Numbered from the stretch's first letter, positions 10,723 through 19,682 are shown. The stretch is DNA of 64,000 bases from Denitrificimonas caeni DSM 24390 (GCF_000421765.1 NZ_ATXQ01000011.1:1-64000); one strand, 5' to 3'. Translations and numbers: made by a program. Notes: generated by a model not told the origin, from the letters alone.

Positions 10723-13563
10723 TTAGTCGATGTGCTGAGCGTGATGGGCAATTAAGAACTCAGTGAACTGAGCAGCAGGCACAGGGCGGCTAATCAAATA
10801 GCCTTGAATCTCATCACACTGATTGGCTTTCAAGAAGTCCAGTTGTGCTTGGGTTTCTACGCCCTCAGCAGTCACTAGCAAATTCAAACCATGCGCCATA
10901 GTGATAATAGCGCGGGTGATTGCCGCATCTTCTTCATTAGCCGTCAAATCACGAATAAAGCTTTGATCAATTTTTACGCTATTGGCTGGAAACCGCTTTA
11001 AATAGCTCAAAGAAGAATAGCCCGTACCAAAATCATCAATTGCCAAAAACACCCCGATCTCGCGCAATTGTTTAAACGTAGCGATCACACTTTCCGCATT
11101 TTCTAGTAATTGACTTTCGGTCAACTCAAGCTCGAGCAAATGTGCTGGCAAACCGGTTTGCTGCAATACTTGTCGCACCAAAATCACCAGTTTCCCCTGC
11201 CTAACATGGCTGACCGACAGATTCACCGAGACTCGAATTGGCATTCCTTGGTTAAGCCAGATCAATGCTTGTTCACACGCCTGCAATAACATTAACTCGC
11301 TGATATCGGTAATTAAGCCTGTTTCTTCAGCTAAGGAAATAAACTCTCCTGGCGGCACCAAACCAAGCTGCGGATGATTCCAGCGGACCAAGGCCTCCGC
11401 TGATCTGATCTGCCCATCAGACAGCGATAACTTAGGCTGGTAATAAGCCTCAAGCTGGCCTTCTTCGATAGCACGCCGTAGTTGTTGTTCAAGTTGTAAG
11501 CGCTCTAGAGTGCCTGCTTGGAGCTGATCGTTGTAAAACTGAAAGTTATTACCGCCCAAGTGCTTTGCATGCTGCATCGCCACATGACCTTGGCTTATTA
11601 AGCTTGCTGGTTCGCGTGAGTTTTCGGGTAATAGGCTGACACCAATTGATGCGCTAATAATTAACTCTTCACCAGCGACTTCCACAGGCAAGCGTATACG
11701 AGTCAATATCAGTGCACATAAGCGCGCTAGAGTGGCCGTGGTGGCACCATTATCTAAAATAATTGCAAATTCATTACCACCCAGACGGGCGACAGTGTGA
11801 GCTTCAGGTAAAATTTGGCTGAGTCTTCGGCTGACTTGGCGTAGCACCTGATCAGCCACTTCAATGCCCAAGCTATCGTTAAGCACCTTGAATCGATCCA
11901 AGTCAATCTGCAGCAAGGCCATAGCACCAGAAGTTTGCCGTGCCTGCTCAACCGCCCGCTGCAGACGCTTATGAAACAAAGAGCGGTTAGCTAAACCAGT
12001 TAGCTCATCATACTGAGTTAAATAACTTAAGCGCTCTTCAGCTTTGCGGCGTGCTGTTAAGTCAGTAAAGAAGCCGACAATATGGGTGATACGATTTTGC
12101 TCATTACGAACAATATTGATTTGTAGCCATTGCGGATACATCTCACCATTTTTACGCACGTCGAGAACTTCGCCTTGCCAACTACCTTCTTGCTCAATGC
12201 CTAAACGGATCATTTGATATTGTCTGACTATCTCTTTATTCGTAGTCTGCAACATGACATTGTGACCTATAACCTCTTCACGGTTATAACCGGTTACAGC
12301 CGTAAAAGACTTGTTGACCGTCAAAATATTATACTCAGAATCTAAAATAACAATCCCTTCAGTTCCAGCATCAAAAACACTAGAAGCCAAACGCAACTCG
12401 TCATCTCGTTTTTTACGTGCAGAAATATCGCGACGCGTACCCAGCATCCGCAGTACTCGCCCGGCATTATCACGCTCCACAGCGCGGCCGCGATCTTCTA
12501 TCCAAACCCAGTGCCCATCATAGTGTTTAATACGGTACTCAACGGCATAGCCTTCCGCGCGCTGTTTCATATGCTCAATCATGGCATTGCGTAATACCGG
12601 CAAATCATCGGGGTGCAATAAGGGGCGTAAATCAGTTAACACTCCGCGAATTTTTTCACTCTCTAGACCAAAAATACTTTCTGTGCGGGTATGTAAAATC
12701 TCATCACTGACTAAATCCCAATCCCAAAGCGCCAGCTGACTGGCATCCAGAGCCAGCTCAAGACGATCTTGGCTTTTCTCAAGCGCGTACAAGGCTTCCT
12801 GCAATTCGACGGTGCGCGCATTAACACCTTCTTCTAAATCGGCTTGCACAGCTAACAATTGCTGCTCAGCGATTTCTTTCTTACCGATCTCAGTGGTTAA
12901 TTGTGCATTTAAAGCATTGGTATGTTGCTGCGCTTCACGCAAAGTGTAGATTAATTGCTCTTTTTTACGTCGCTGCTCAAGGCCTTTATAGAGCAAGCGA
13001 TTGACCTGCCAAGCTGCAGCTGTCAGAGCAAAAAAATAGATCGCGGTCAACAGTCCTAAACTGTGTAAGTTGTCTGAGCCTGAACGCAAATAGACCCAAA
13101 TCGTCGGTATAAAAGCAAAGGCAGCATAACAAAGAAAGGCAAAAAAACTCATCGCATAAGCAATGCAGGCCGAAGCAAGCACCAAAGAAGCCAGCCCAAG
13201 CAACACAACCTGTCTAGAAAAATCAGCTTCTGGCAAGAAAAACACAGGAACCACGGACAGTGACAAGCCCGATAGGCAAGCTCCAACTAGCAGCAGATAC
13301 CACCACAATACAGAGGTCTGCTCCTGAGTCGTACGGCGTTCAAATACAGATACTGTGATAAAGCGCAGAACCACTAAACATATAAGCACAACGAACCAAC
13401 TGACCAGCCAGCTAAACTGTGATGTATCACGTAAAAGCCATAGGGACCCAATGCCGTAAACCAGCATTAATACACTAGGTATTAATGAACTACGGTACAA
13501 AATACTAATATTTTCAACGTCTTCTACATCACCTAAACGCTGATTTATTACCCTCTGCTGCAT
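10723..13563 (-). CDS. Membrane PAS-PAS-GGDEF-EAL protein with degenerate GGNEF
   Basis: A 946-residue c-di-GMP signalling protein. Roughly the first 200 residues hold several membrane helices, followed by a coiled coil (about 205-270), two PAS/PAC units (the first with WDWDLVSDEIL and YRIKHYDGHWVWIEDRGRAV), a GGDEF domain and an EAL domain. The cyclase signature reads ARLGGNEFAIIL, so the catalytic Asp/Glu of GG(D/E)EF is Asn and synthesis is unlikely. The EAL domain looks intact: AEALVRWNHP, NLSVSH, ELTESQ, AIDDFGTGYSSL, TAEGVE. I therefore infer a phosphodiesterase whose GGDEF half may be a regulatory GTP-binding module. ATG 13563 is the start. It lies convergent with trhP, 20 bases away. 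Confidence 0.88.
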   Translation of the reverse strand: MQQRVINQRLGDVEDVENISILYRSSLIPSVLMLVYGIGSLWLLRDTSQFSWLVSWFVVLICLVVLRFITVSVFERRTTQEQTSVLWWYLLLVGACLSGLSLSVVPVFFLPEADFSRQVVLLGLASLVLASACIAYAMSFFAFLCYAAFAFIPTIWVYLRSGSDNLHSLGLLTAIYFFALTAAAWQVNRLLYKGLEQRRKKEQLIYTLREAQQHTNALNAQLTTEIGKKEIAEQQLLAVQADLEEGVNARTVELQEALYALEKSQDRLELALDASQLALWDWDLVSDEILHTRTESIFGLESEKIRGVLTDLRPLLHPDDLPVLRNAMIEHMKQRAEGYAVEYRIKHYDGHWVWIEDRGRAVERDNAGRVLRMLGTRRDISARKKRDDELRLASSVFDAGTEGIVILDSEYNILTVNKSFTAVTGYNREEVIGHNVMLQTTNKEIVRQYQMIRLGIEQEGSWQGEVLDVRKNGEMYPQWLQINIVRNEQNRITHIVGFFTDLTARRKAEERLSYLTQYDELTGLANRSLFHKRLQRAVEQARQTSGAMALLQIDLDRFKVLNDSLGIEVADQVLRQVSRRLSQILPEAHTVARLGGNEFAIILDNGATTATLARLCALILTRIRLPVEVAGEELIISASIGVSLLPENSREPASLISQGHVAMQHAKHLGGNNFQFYNDQLQAGTLERLQLEQQLRRAIEEGQLEAYYQPKLSLSDGQIRSAEALVRWNHPQLGLVPPGEFISLAEETGLITDISELMLLQACEQALIWLNQGMPIRVSVNLSVSHVRQGKLVILVRQVLQQTGLPAHLLELELTESQLLENAESVIATFKQLREIGVFLAIDDFGTGYSSLSYLKRFPANSVKIDQSFIRDLTANEEDAAITRAIITMAHGLNLLVTAEGVETQAQLDFLKANQCDEIQGYLISRPVPAAQFTEFLIAHHAQHID

Positions 13564-13790
13564 AATATTATTGCTCGCAATGCTGATTTTTATTGTTATC
13601 TCAAAGCACTATATAGGCTTTAGCTGCGGGCCGCCTGAGAATTTAGAATGACTGTACAGCGGTCAAGACAAGCTAACATTATCTGCATTCGTCTTTTAAC
13701 AACAAGCTAGACAGCAAGAAAACTTGATACAACTTTAGATTACTCAACACAACACGGCATGTTTATAACTATTTATAGTTTTCAATGTGT

Positions 13791-13819
13791 TTGCCCTTAG
13801 TCGGCGCGCCCTCTAGAAT
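13791..13819 (+). promoter_or_regulatory. Sigma-70-type promoter of uvrD
   Basis: TTGCCC at 13791-13796 and TAGAAT at 13814-13819 are separated by exactly 17 bases and match the -35 and -10 hexamers at 4 and 5 of 6 positions. The expected first transcribed base falls at about 13826, which is the A of the uvrD ATG. Confidence 0.5.
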
Positions 13820-13825
13820 GCTCCG

Positions 13826-16039
13826 ATGCATGATGATATCTCACACTTATTAAACTCTCTCAACGAAGCTCAGCGTGAAGCTGTTGCTGCGCCCATTGGT
13901 CAACAACGGGTGCTGGCCGGTGCTGGCTCCGGCAAGACACGGGTTTTAGTACACCGTATTGCTTGGTTGATCCAGGTTGAAGGCGCTTCACCGCACAGCA
14001 TTTTATCGGTGACCTTTACCAATAAAGCCGCGGCAGAAATGCGTTTGCGCATTGAAGACTTACTGGGTCTGAATCCAGCCGGTATGTGGGTCGGTACTTT
14101 CCATGGTCTAGCCCACCGTTTACTGCGTGCGCACTGGCAAGAAGCAGGTTTAGCCGAAGGCTTTAGCATTCTTGATGGTGATGACCAGCAGCGCCTACTC
14201 AAGCGTGTAATGCGTGAACTGGGTTTAGATGAGCAGCGCTGGCCGGTGCGCCAAGCACAGTGGTTTATTAACGGTCAAAAAGACGAAGGCTTACGTCCGC
14301 AGCATATCCAAGCCGGTGGCGATTTGTTTCTCGGCACCATGCTGCAAATCTACAGTGCTTATGAAGCCGCTTGCGCACGTGCTGGTGCGATTGATTTTGC
14401 TGAGCTATTACTGCGCGCCCTCGATCTATGGCGCGATAATCCAGGCCTGTTACAGCATTACCAGCAACGTTTTCAACACGTTTTGGTTGATGAGTTCCAA
14501 GACACCAACGCTGTGCAATACGCTTGGCTGCGATTGCTCGCACAAGGCGGTAAAAGCTTAATGGTGGTGGGCGACGATGATCAGTCGATTTACGGCTGGC
14601 GTGGCGCAAAAATTGAGAACATCCAGCAGTTCTCCAGCGACTTCGTCAACACCCAAAGCATTCGTCTGGAGCAGAATTACCGCTCCACGGCAACGATTTT
14701 GAAAGCCGCCAACGCCTTGATCAGCAATAACCAAGGCCGCCTCGGCAAAGAGCTGTGGACCGATGACCAAGAAGGCGAGCCGATTCGTCTCTACAGTGCT
14801 TTCAATGAATACGATGAAGCTCGTTATATTGTTGAATGCATTGAACAAGCACTGCGCAAAGATGACCTTAGCCGCAGCGAGATCGCCATTTTATACCGCT
14901 CTAACGCGCAATCACGAGTGCTTGAAGAAGGCCTACTGCGCGCGGCAATCCCCTACCGCATTTATGGCGGCCAACGCTTCTTTGAACGTTTAGAGATCAA
15001 AAATGCTTTAGCGTATTTGCGCTTATTACGCAGTCGCCATGATGACGGCGCAATTGAACGGGTGATTAACGTACCCACCCGTGGCGTCGGCGAAAAAACC
15101 ATTGATGCCGTGCGCCAAGCCGCGCGTGAGCATGATGTTTCGCTATGGCAAGCGATGCATCTGCTGATTGAGCATAAAGCCTTACCGGGACGTGCCAGTA
15201 ACGCCTTGCAAGGTTTTGTGGATTTGGTCAACGAGCTAGAAACTCGCACCCTCGATTGCGAATTGCACGCCATGACGCAAATCGTGATTGAGCAGTCAGG
15301 TTTGCTCAAGTACCACAAAGAAGAAAAAGGAGAGAAAGGCCAAGCACGAGTCGAAAACCTTGAGGAATTGGTCAGCGCAGCACGCACCTTCAGCAAAAGT
15401 GAAGACATCAGCGCCAGCGCAGACGAAATCGATGAGGATTTATCACCTTTGGTAGCTTTCTTGGACCATGCGGTACTGGAAGCCGGTGACACCCAAGCCG
15501 ATGAGTTTACTGAAGCGGTGCAGTTGATGACTTTGCACAGTGCTAAAGGCTTGGAGTTTCCAGTGGTATTTATTGCTGGCATGGAAGAAGGCTTGTTTCC
15601 ACATAAAATGAGCTTGGAAGAACCTGGTCGTTTAGAGGAAGAACGCCGCTTAGCTTATGTGGGTATCACCCGAGCCATGCGCCAGCTGTATTTTACTTGC
15701 GCTGAAACCCGCCGTTTGTACGGCTCGGAAACCTACAATAAAGTGTCGCGTTTCGTTCGCGAGATTCCTGCAGATTTGTTGCAGGAAGTGCGGATGAATA
15801 ATAGCGTCAGCCGTCCATACCAAAGTAACCATCAAGTGCAATCCAGCAGCATGTTTAATGGCACTGAGATTCCAGAAACCGAGTTCAAGCTCGGCCAACT
15901 GGTACAACACCCGGTATTTGGCGAAGGCGTCATCCTCAATTTTGAAGGCGGCGGTGCGCAGGCCCGGGTGCAGGTCAACTTTGCTAACGATGGCATCAAA
16001 TGGCTGATGGTCGCTTACGCTAAACTGCAGCCACTATAA
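13826..16039 (+). CDS. uvrD: DNA helicase II UvrD
   Basis: UvrD is a superfamily 1A 3'-5' helicase that removes the incised strand in nucleotide excision repair and unwinds DNA in mismatch repair. The 737 residues show Walker A GAGSGKTR (32-39), motif Ia VTFTNKAAAEM, Walker B VLVDEFQDTN, GDDDQSIYGWRGA, LEQNYRST, and late motifs VQLMTLHSAKGLEFPVVFI and EERRLAYVGITRA. The C-terminal tail LGQLVQHPVFGEGVI is typical of UvrD rather than Rep. ATG 13826 agrees with relatives beginning M-x-DD; no Shine-Dalgarno precedes it and a promoter ends 6 bases upstream, so the message may be leaderless. Confidence 0.94.
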   Translation: MHDDISHLLNSLNEAQREAVAAPIGQQRVLAGAGSGKTRVLVHRIAWLIQVEGASPHSILSVTFTNKAAAEMRLRIEDLLGLNPAGMWVGTFHGLAHRLLRAHWQEAGLAEGFSILDGDDQQRLLKRVMRELGLDEQRWPVRQAQWFINGQKDEGLRPQHIQAGGDLFLGTMLQIYSAYEAACARAGAIDFAELLLRALDLWRDNPGLLQHYQQRFQHVLVDEFQDTNAVQYAWLRLLAQGGKSLMVVGDDDQSIYGWRGAKIENIQQFSSDFVNTQSIRLEQNYRSTATILKAANALISNNQGRLGKELWTDDQEGEPIRLYSAFNEYDEARYIVECIEQALRKDDLSRSEIAILYRSNAQSRVLEEGLLRAAIPYRIYGGQRFFERLEIKNALAYLRLLRSRHDDGAIERVINVPTRGVGEKTIDAVRQAAREHDVSLWQAMHLLIEHKALPGRASNALQGFVDLVNELETRTLDCELHAMTQIVIEQSGLLKYHKEEKGEKGQARVENLEELVSAARTFSKSEDISASADEIDEDLSPLVAFLDHAVLEAGDTQADEFTEAVQLMTLHSAKGLEFPVVFIAGMEEGLFPHKMSLEEPGRLEEERRLAYVGITRAMRQLYFTCAETRRLYGSETYNKVSRFVREIPADLLQEVRMNNSVSRPYQSNHQVQSSSMFNGTEIPETEFKLGQLVQHPVFGEGVILNFEGGGAQARVQVNFANDGIKWLMVAYAKLQPL

Positions 16040-16077
16040 CGATAATAATTATGATTTAAACTGGATCAGGAGCCTAT

Positions 16078-17178
16078 ATGAAGCGTCGCCAGAACCTTAC
16101 TTTTGCAGCCGTTATGACCGCTTGCTTTGCTTTATTCGGCTGTAATGAAGAGTCCGCCAACAACACAGATAGTGTTGCTACGCCTAAGCAACAGACTTTC
16201 AACTGGAAAATGGTCACCGCTTGGCCGAAAAATTATCCCGCTTTAGGTACTTCAGCCGAGCGTGTGGCTGAGCGTATCAACAGCATGAGCGATGGCCGCT
16301 TAACCATTAAAGTCTATGCTGGCGGTGAGTTGGTTCCACCACTGGAAGTATTTGATGCTGTCTCGCGTGGTACCGCGCAAATGGGCCATGGTGCAGCGTA
16401 TTACTGGAAAGGCAAAACCGATACCGCACAGTTTTTCACTTCAGTGCCATTTGGTTTGTCAGCCATTGAAATGAATGCTTGGCTGCATAAAGGCGGCGGC
16501 TTGCAGTTATGGCAAGAAGCTTACGCACCCTTTGGCGTTAAACCTTTTGCCATTGGTAACTCTGGCATGCAAATGGGCGGCTGGTTTAACAAAGAAATCC
16601 ACGGTTTAGATGACCTAAAAGGCCTAAAAATTCGTATGCCGGGTTTAGGTGGCGAAGTCCTGAATCGTCTCGGCGCAACCACTGTTAACTTGCCAGGCAG
16701 CGAAGTCTTTACCGCCCTACAAACCAATGCCATTGACGCCTCTGACTGGGTCAGCCCTTATAACGACTTAGCCTTTGGCTTACATAAAGCTGCAAAATAC
16801 TATTACTACCCAGGCTGGCAAGAGCCGCAAGCGGTACTGGAGTTAATCATTAACCAAGCAGCGTGGGACAGCTTGCCGGCTGACTTACAAGCCATAGTGA
16901 CGGAGGCGATTCGTGCCGGTAATGCCGATATGCTCGACGACTTCACCTGGAATAATGCCCGCGCTTTAAGTGAGCTGAAACAAGCTGATGTGCAGCTGCG
17001 CCGCTTCCCTGATGAAGTGTTACAAGCAATGAAACAAGAGTCGGCACTGGTGCTCAATGATTTAGCCAGCAAAAGTGACCTCAACCAGCGCATCTGGGAT
17101 TCTATGCAAGCGTTCCAACAACAGGTGACACAAATGCATAAAATTTCTGAAAAAGAATTGTATAACTGGCGCGATTAG
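16078..17178 (+). CDS. TRAP transporter substrate-binding lipoprotein, DctP/TakP-like
   Basis: A 366-residue periplasmic binding protein of the DctP family, which captures organic acids for TRAP transporters. The signal peptide ends in LFGC, a lipoprotein processing site, so it is probably anchored to a membrane. WKMVTAWPKNYPALGTSAER and VYAGGELVPPLEVFDAVSRG resemble the 2-oxoacid-binding TakP subgroup, and LKGLKIRMPG carries the arginine that normally grips a carboxylate. AGGAG precedes ATG 16078. No DctQ or DctM membrane genes are adjacent, so its transport partner, if any, is elsewhere. The substrate assignment is inference. Confidence 0.82.
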   Translation: MKRRQNLTFAAVMTACFALFGCNEESANNTDSVATPKQQTFNWKMVTAWPKNYPALGTSAERVAERINSMSDGRLTIKVYAGGELVPPLEVFDAVSRGTAQMGHGAAYYWKGKTDTAQFFTSVPFGLSAIEMNAWLHKGGGLQLWQEAYAPFGVKPFAIGNSGMQMGGWFNKEIHGLDDLKGLKIRMPGLGGEVLNRLGATTVNLPGSEVFTALQTNAIDASDWVSPYNDLAFGLHKAAKYYYYPGWQEPQAVLELIINQAAWDSLPADLQAIVTEAIRAGNADMLDDFTWNNARALSELKQADVQLRRFPDEVLQAMKQESALVLNDLASKSDLNQRIWDSMQAFQQQVTQMHKISEKELYNWRD

Positions 17179-17293
17179 AGATCGTCGCGTGTTTTTAGCT
17201 CGCACGCTCTACGCCCATGTTCCTCACCCGTCGATTGCTGCATACTGCAACTTGCGACTGACTCGATTAACCTGACAATAAAGAGATATTTTT

Positions 17294-18127
17294 ATGCAAC
17301 GTTTTCTCAGTATCGCCTTAGCTCTGTGCCTAGGTTTAACCTTCAGCCTCGACGCTGATGCGAAACGCTTTGGCGGAGGTAAGTCATGGGGTGCAAAACC
17401 TAAGCACAGCCAAATGCAAAAACAACAAGCGCAACCGGCCGCAGGTCAAACAACCGGCAAACAGCCGGCCACAGCGGGTGCCAAGCCAGGTATCGGCGGC
17501 ATGTTAATGGGCATGGCTGCAGGTGGATTACTCGCATCAATGTTTATGGGCGGCGCTTTTGAAGGCTTACAAATCATGGACATTCTGATTTTCGGTCTGA
17601 TTGCTTTTGTCATCTTTAAGCTGATTGCCAGCCGCCGTCGACAAATGCCGCAGGCAGCTACGGCGGGCGGTCCAGCCATGCAACGTGAAGCGCACAACGC
17701 TAATCAAAATATTTTTGGCGGCTCTAGTGCTGCAGCACGTCCCGTGATTCAGGTGCCAGCTTGGTTCAATGAGAGCAGCTTCTTACAGGCTGCCGAAGGT
17801 CATTTTAATGCTCTACAACAGCACTGGGATGCCAATGAAATGCATCTGATTGCTGAGTTTGTCACCCCAGAAATGCTGACCTTCCTGGCTACTGAGCGCA
17901 GCAGTTTAGGTGATGCAATGCAATCAACCTACATTGATGATTTAACTGTGCAGCTCGATGGCCTTGATGAGCAAAGCGATCTGACTGTCGCCACTATCAC
18001 CTTCCATGGCATTGCGAAAACCTCACGCTTTGATCAAGGTGAAGCCTTCAGTGAAAGCTGGCGTATGGAGCGTAAGAACGGCGACAACCAACCTTGGTTA
18101 ATCGCAGGTATTCGTCAAAACGCTTAA
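17294..18127 (+). CDS. Tim44-like domain protein
   Basis: A 277-residue exported protein. An N-terminal signal peptide ends near ADA, then follows a low-complexity Gly/Gln/Lys-rich stretch (residues 28-75), a membrane segment around residues 95-115 (MDILIFGLIAFVIFKLI), and a C-terminal Tim44-like domain of about 130 residues (from WFNESSFLQAAEGHFNALQQ to WLIAGIRQNA). Bacterial proteins of this type are membrane associated and of uncertain function. GAG lies 8 to 10 bases before ATG 17294. It follows the DctP-like gene by 115 bases and may have its own promoter. Confidence 0.75.
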   Translation: MQRFLSIALALCLGLTFSLDADAKRFGGGKSWGAKPKHSQMQKQQAQPAAGQTTGKQPATAGAKPGIGGMLMGMAAGGLLASMFMGGAFEGLQIMDILIFGLIAFVIFKLIASRRRQMPQAATAGGPAMQREAHNANQNIFGGSSAAARPVIQVPAWFNESSFLQAAEGHFNALQQHWDANEMHLIAEFVTPEMLTFLATERSSLGDAMQSTYIDDLTVQLDGLDEQSDLTVATITFHGIAKTSRFDQGEAFSESWRMERKNGDNQPWLIAGIRQNA

Positions 18128-18213
18128 GCTGCCCATCCCAATCTGAAGCGGACGCAGCAACTGCGCTGCTTCAGGTTTTCAGTAACACCCGTAATCGACA
18201 GAGCGAATACACC

Positions 18214-18621
18214 GTGGAAGAAGTAATTGACGAACTACGCGAGCGCAATGAGCCGGTTCCTGTAGCACTCGAGTTGCCTGATGAAGAAACCTTGGTCGAG
18301 ATTCAAGAGCAAATCTTGATCCACCTGCCTTTTGCTCTACGTGAGTTTTTATTAACCGTCAGCGACGTGGTCTACGGCCATCTTGAGCCGGTTACCGCCA
18401 GCGATCCACATTCGCACACCTACCTACCTGAAGTGACAGCCACTGCTTGGGACTTAGGTCTGCCACGGCACTTAGTGCCAGTGTGCCACGATGCACCGAT
18501 TTACTACGCAGTCGATGAAGACGGCGAAGTCTTCGCTTGGGATTCTGATAGCCAAGAGATGCTGGAAGATACCTGGGAAAGCGTTTGGCACTGGGCAAGA
18601 GATGTCTGGTTAGAAAGTTAA
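18214..18621 (+). CDS. SMI1/KNR4 family protein
   Basis: A 135-residue acidic protein of the SMI1/KNR4 (SUKH-like) fold. The family helices and strands are seen in IQEQILIHLPFALREFLLTV, SHTYLPEVTATAWDLGLP and YYAVDEDGEVFAWDSDSQE, and it ends WESVWHWARDVWLES. GTG 18214 is chosen since homologues I recall begin M-EEVI at this point; the frame remains open back to 18094 and overlaps the previous gene. Some SUKH proteins are immunity proteins, but this one has no adjacent toxin and looks like the conserved housekeeping copy found near uvrD in pseudomonads. Function unknown. Confidence 0.72.
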   Translation: MEEVIDELRERNEPVPVALELPDEETLVEIQEQILIHLPFALREFLLTVSDVVYGHLEPVTASDPHSHTYLPEVTATAWDLGLPRHLVPVCHDAPIYYAVDEDGEVFAWDSDSQEMLEDTWESVWHWARDVWLES

Positions 18622-18637
18622 CCCTCTCACAATAAGG

Positions 18638-18643
18638 TATAAT
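18638..18643 (+). promoter_or_regulatory. Candidate -10 element before the acyl-CoA thioesterase
   Basis: A perfect TATAAT lies 49 bases before the thioesterase start. No good -35 hexamer is found at the right distance. Just after it, GCATCT (18645-18650) and AGATGC (18667-18672) could pair at the 5' end of the message. Weak call. Confidence 0.3.
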
Positions 18644-18691
18644 TGCATCTTTTAAGCGCACACTATAGATGCGCGCAACTAAGAGAGCATT

Positions 18692-19168
18692 ATGGAACCC
18701 GGATCATCAACACTCACCATGACCGTTTTAATGACCCCAGATAACGCAAATTTCTCGGGTAATGTGCATGGTGGTACCTTGCTTAAATACCTCGACGAAG
18801 TCGCCTATGCATGCGCCAGCCGCTATGCAGGTAGCTACGTAGTAACGCTCTCGGTCGATCAAGTGACCTTTCGTCAGCCTATCCATGTTGGTGAACTGGT
18901 GACTTTTCTGGCCTCGGTCAATTACACCGGACGCACTTCAATCGAAGTCGGCATTAAAGTTATCACTGAGAACATTCGCGAAAAGCTGGTCAGACACACC
19001 AACAGTTGCTTCTTTACCATGGTGGCGATTGACGACAAAGGCCAATCAATTGCAGTTCCGCCTCTAAAGCCGACGAGTGAGGATGCGATCAGACGCTTTG
19101 CCAACGCCCAAGAACGCCGTGCTATTCGTGCGGAGCTGACTGAGCGCTACAGGGCTCTGAAAGACTAA
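18692..19168 (+). CDS. Acyl-CoA thioesterase, hot-dog family (YciA-like)
   Basis: A 158-residue cytoplasmic hot-dog thioesterase expected to hydrolyse acyl-CoA to free acid and CoA. The signature FSGNVHGGTLLKYLDEVAYACA contains the catalytic Asp, and VTLSVDQVTFRQPIHVGELV plus TNSCFFTMVAID are further family blocks. AGAGAG sits upstream of ATG 18692. It stands alone, ending 94 bases before the convergent sutA with a shared terminator hairpin between them. Chain-length preference cannot be deduced. Confidence 0.85.
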   Translation: MEPGSSTLTMTVLMTPDNANFSGNVHGGTLLKYLDEVAYACASRYAGSYVVTLSVDQVTFRQPIHVGELVTFLASVNYTGRTSIEVGIKVITENIREKLVRHTNSCFFTMVAIDDKGQSIAVPPLKPTSEDAIRRFANAQERRAIRAELTERYRALKD

Positions 19169-19198
19169 CCTGCAGTTTCTACCACAGCTAAAAACACA

Positions 19199-19247
19199 AA
19201 AGCGCAACAGCAAAGCCAGTTCATCACTCACTTTGCCATTGCGCTTT
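19199..19247. terminator. Bidirectional terminator hairpin between thioesterase and sutA
   Basis: AAAGCGCAA (19199-19207) pairs with TTGCGCTTT (19239-19247), and inside it CAAAG (19211-19215) pairs with CTTTG (19231-19235). The stem is flanked by A-rich and T-rich sequence, fitting termination from both convergent genes. Confidence 0.65.
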
Positions 19248-19262
19248 AATTTTGCGCGTTAC

Positions 19263-19577
19263 TTAAACGTCAATATTATTATCAACTTCCTGTACTTTGC
19301 CGCCGCGCGCTAAAAACTCTTCCATCGCTTTCGCTAGCGCATCGCGCTCTTTTTGCTTGGCTTCAACCGATGGTAAATCATCAATACTGACGGCTGCTTT
19401 CGCTTTACTGCGAGTCGGTGCAACCACTGCGTCAGAACCATCATCGATGCTGTCATCAACCACATCATCGTCAACGTCATCAACGTCTTCTACATCATCG
19501 AGACTGATATCATCAGTATCCACTTCGCTGTCATCGCCAGCTTCTAATTCTTCTGTTTCTAATTCGTCATCAAACAT
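19263..19577 (-). CDS. sutA: RNA polymerase-associated regulator SutA
   Basis: SutA is a small acidic protein that binds RNA polymerase and alters transcription in slow-growing Pseudomonas. The 104-residue product has a very acidic disordered N-terminal half with runs of Asp, then the conserved core SIDDLPSVEAKQKERDALAK and AMEEFLARGGKVQE. Here the core is followed by only seven residues (VDNNIDV), whereas the P. aeruginosa protein as I remember it has a longer basic tail. ATG 19577 has GAGG upstream; the longer frame to 19640 has no support. It lies near glnK, as in other pseudomonads. Confidence 0.82.
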   Translation of the reverse strand: MFDDELETEELEAGDDSEVDTDDISLDDVEDVDDVDDDVVDDSIDDGSDAVVAPTRSKAKAAVSIDDLPSVEAKQKERDALAKAMEEFLARGGKVQEVDNNIDV

Positions 19578-19653
19578 AGTCAACCTCAAGCCTGCCTTCA
19601 GCAAGATAGCTTTTAATCTAGCGCCGAAAACATTCAGCACTTAAATTGGGATT

Positions 19654-19682
19654 AGCATAATTACCGCGATACTGGGTTGCAA
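19654..19682 (-). promoter_or_regulatory. Candidate sutA promoter
   Basis: On the minus strand TTGCAA (19682-19677) and TATGCT (19659-19654) are 17 bases apart, each matching 4 of 6 consensus positions. This would give a leader of about 70 bases before the sutA ATG. The rest of the 369-base gap 19578-19946 contains the glnK terminator and no gene. Confidence 0.35.

Noticed and set aside
13640-13670. LexA box upstream of uvrD
   Set aside because: CTGTACAG is an 8-base palindrome but lacks the CTG-N10-CAG spacing.
14962-15582. 206-codon minus-strand frame inside uvrD
   Set aside because: It lies opposite conserved helicase motifs and shows no family features of its own.
18094-18621. SUKH-type immunity gene with a polymorphic toxin
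   Set aside because: The SMI1/KNR4 protein has no toxin, Rhs or secretion gene nearby, and its setting next to uvrD looks like a conserved core locus.
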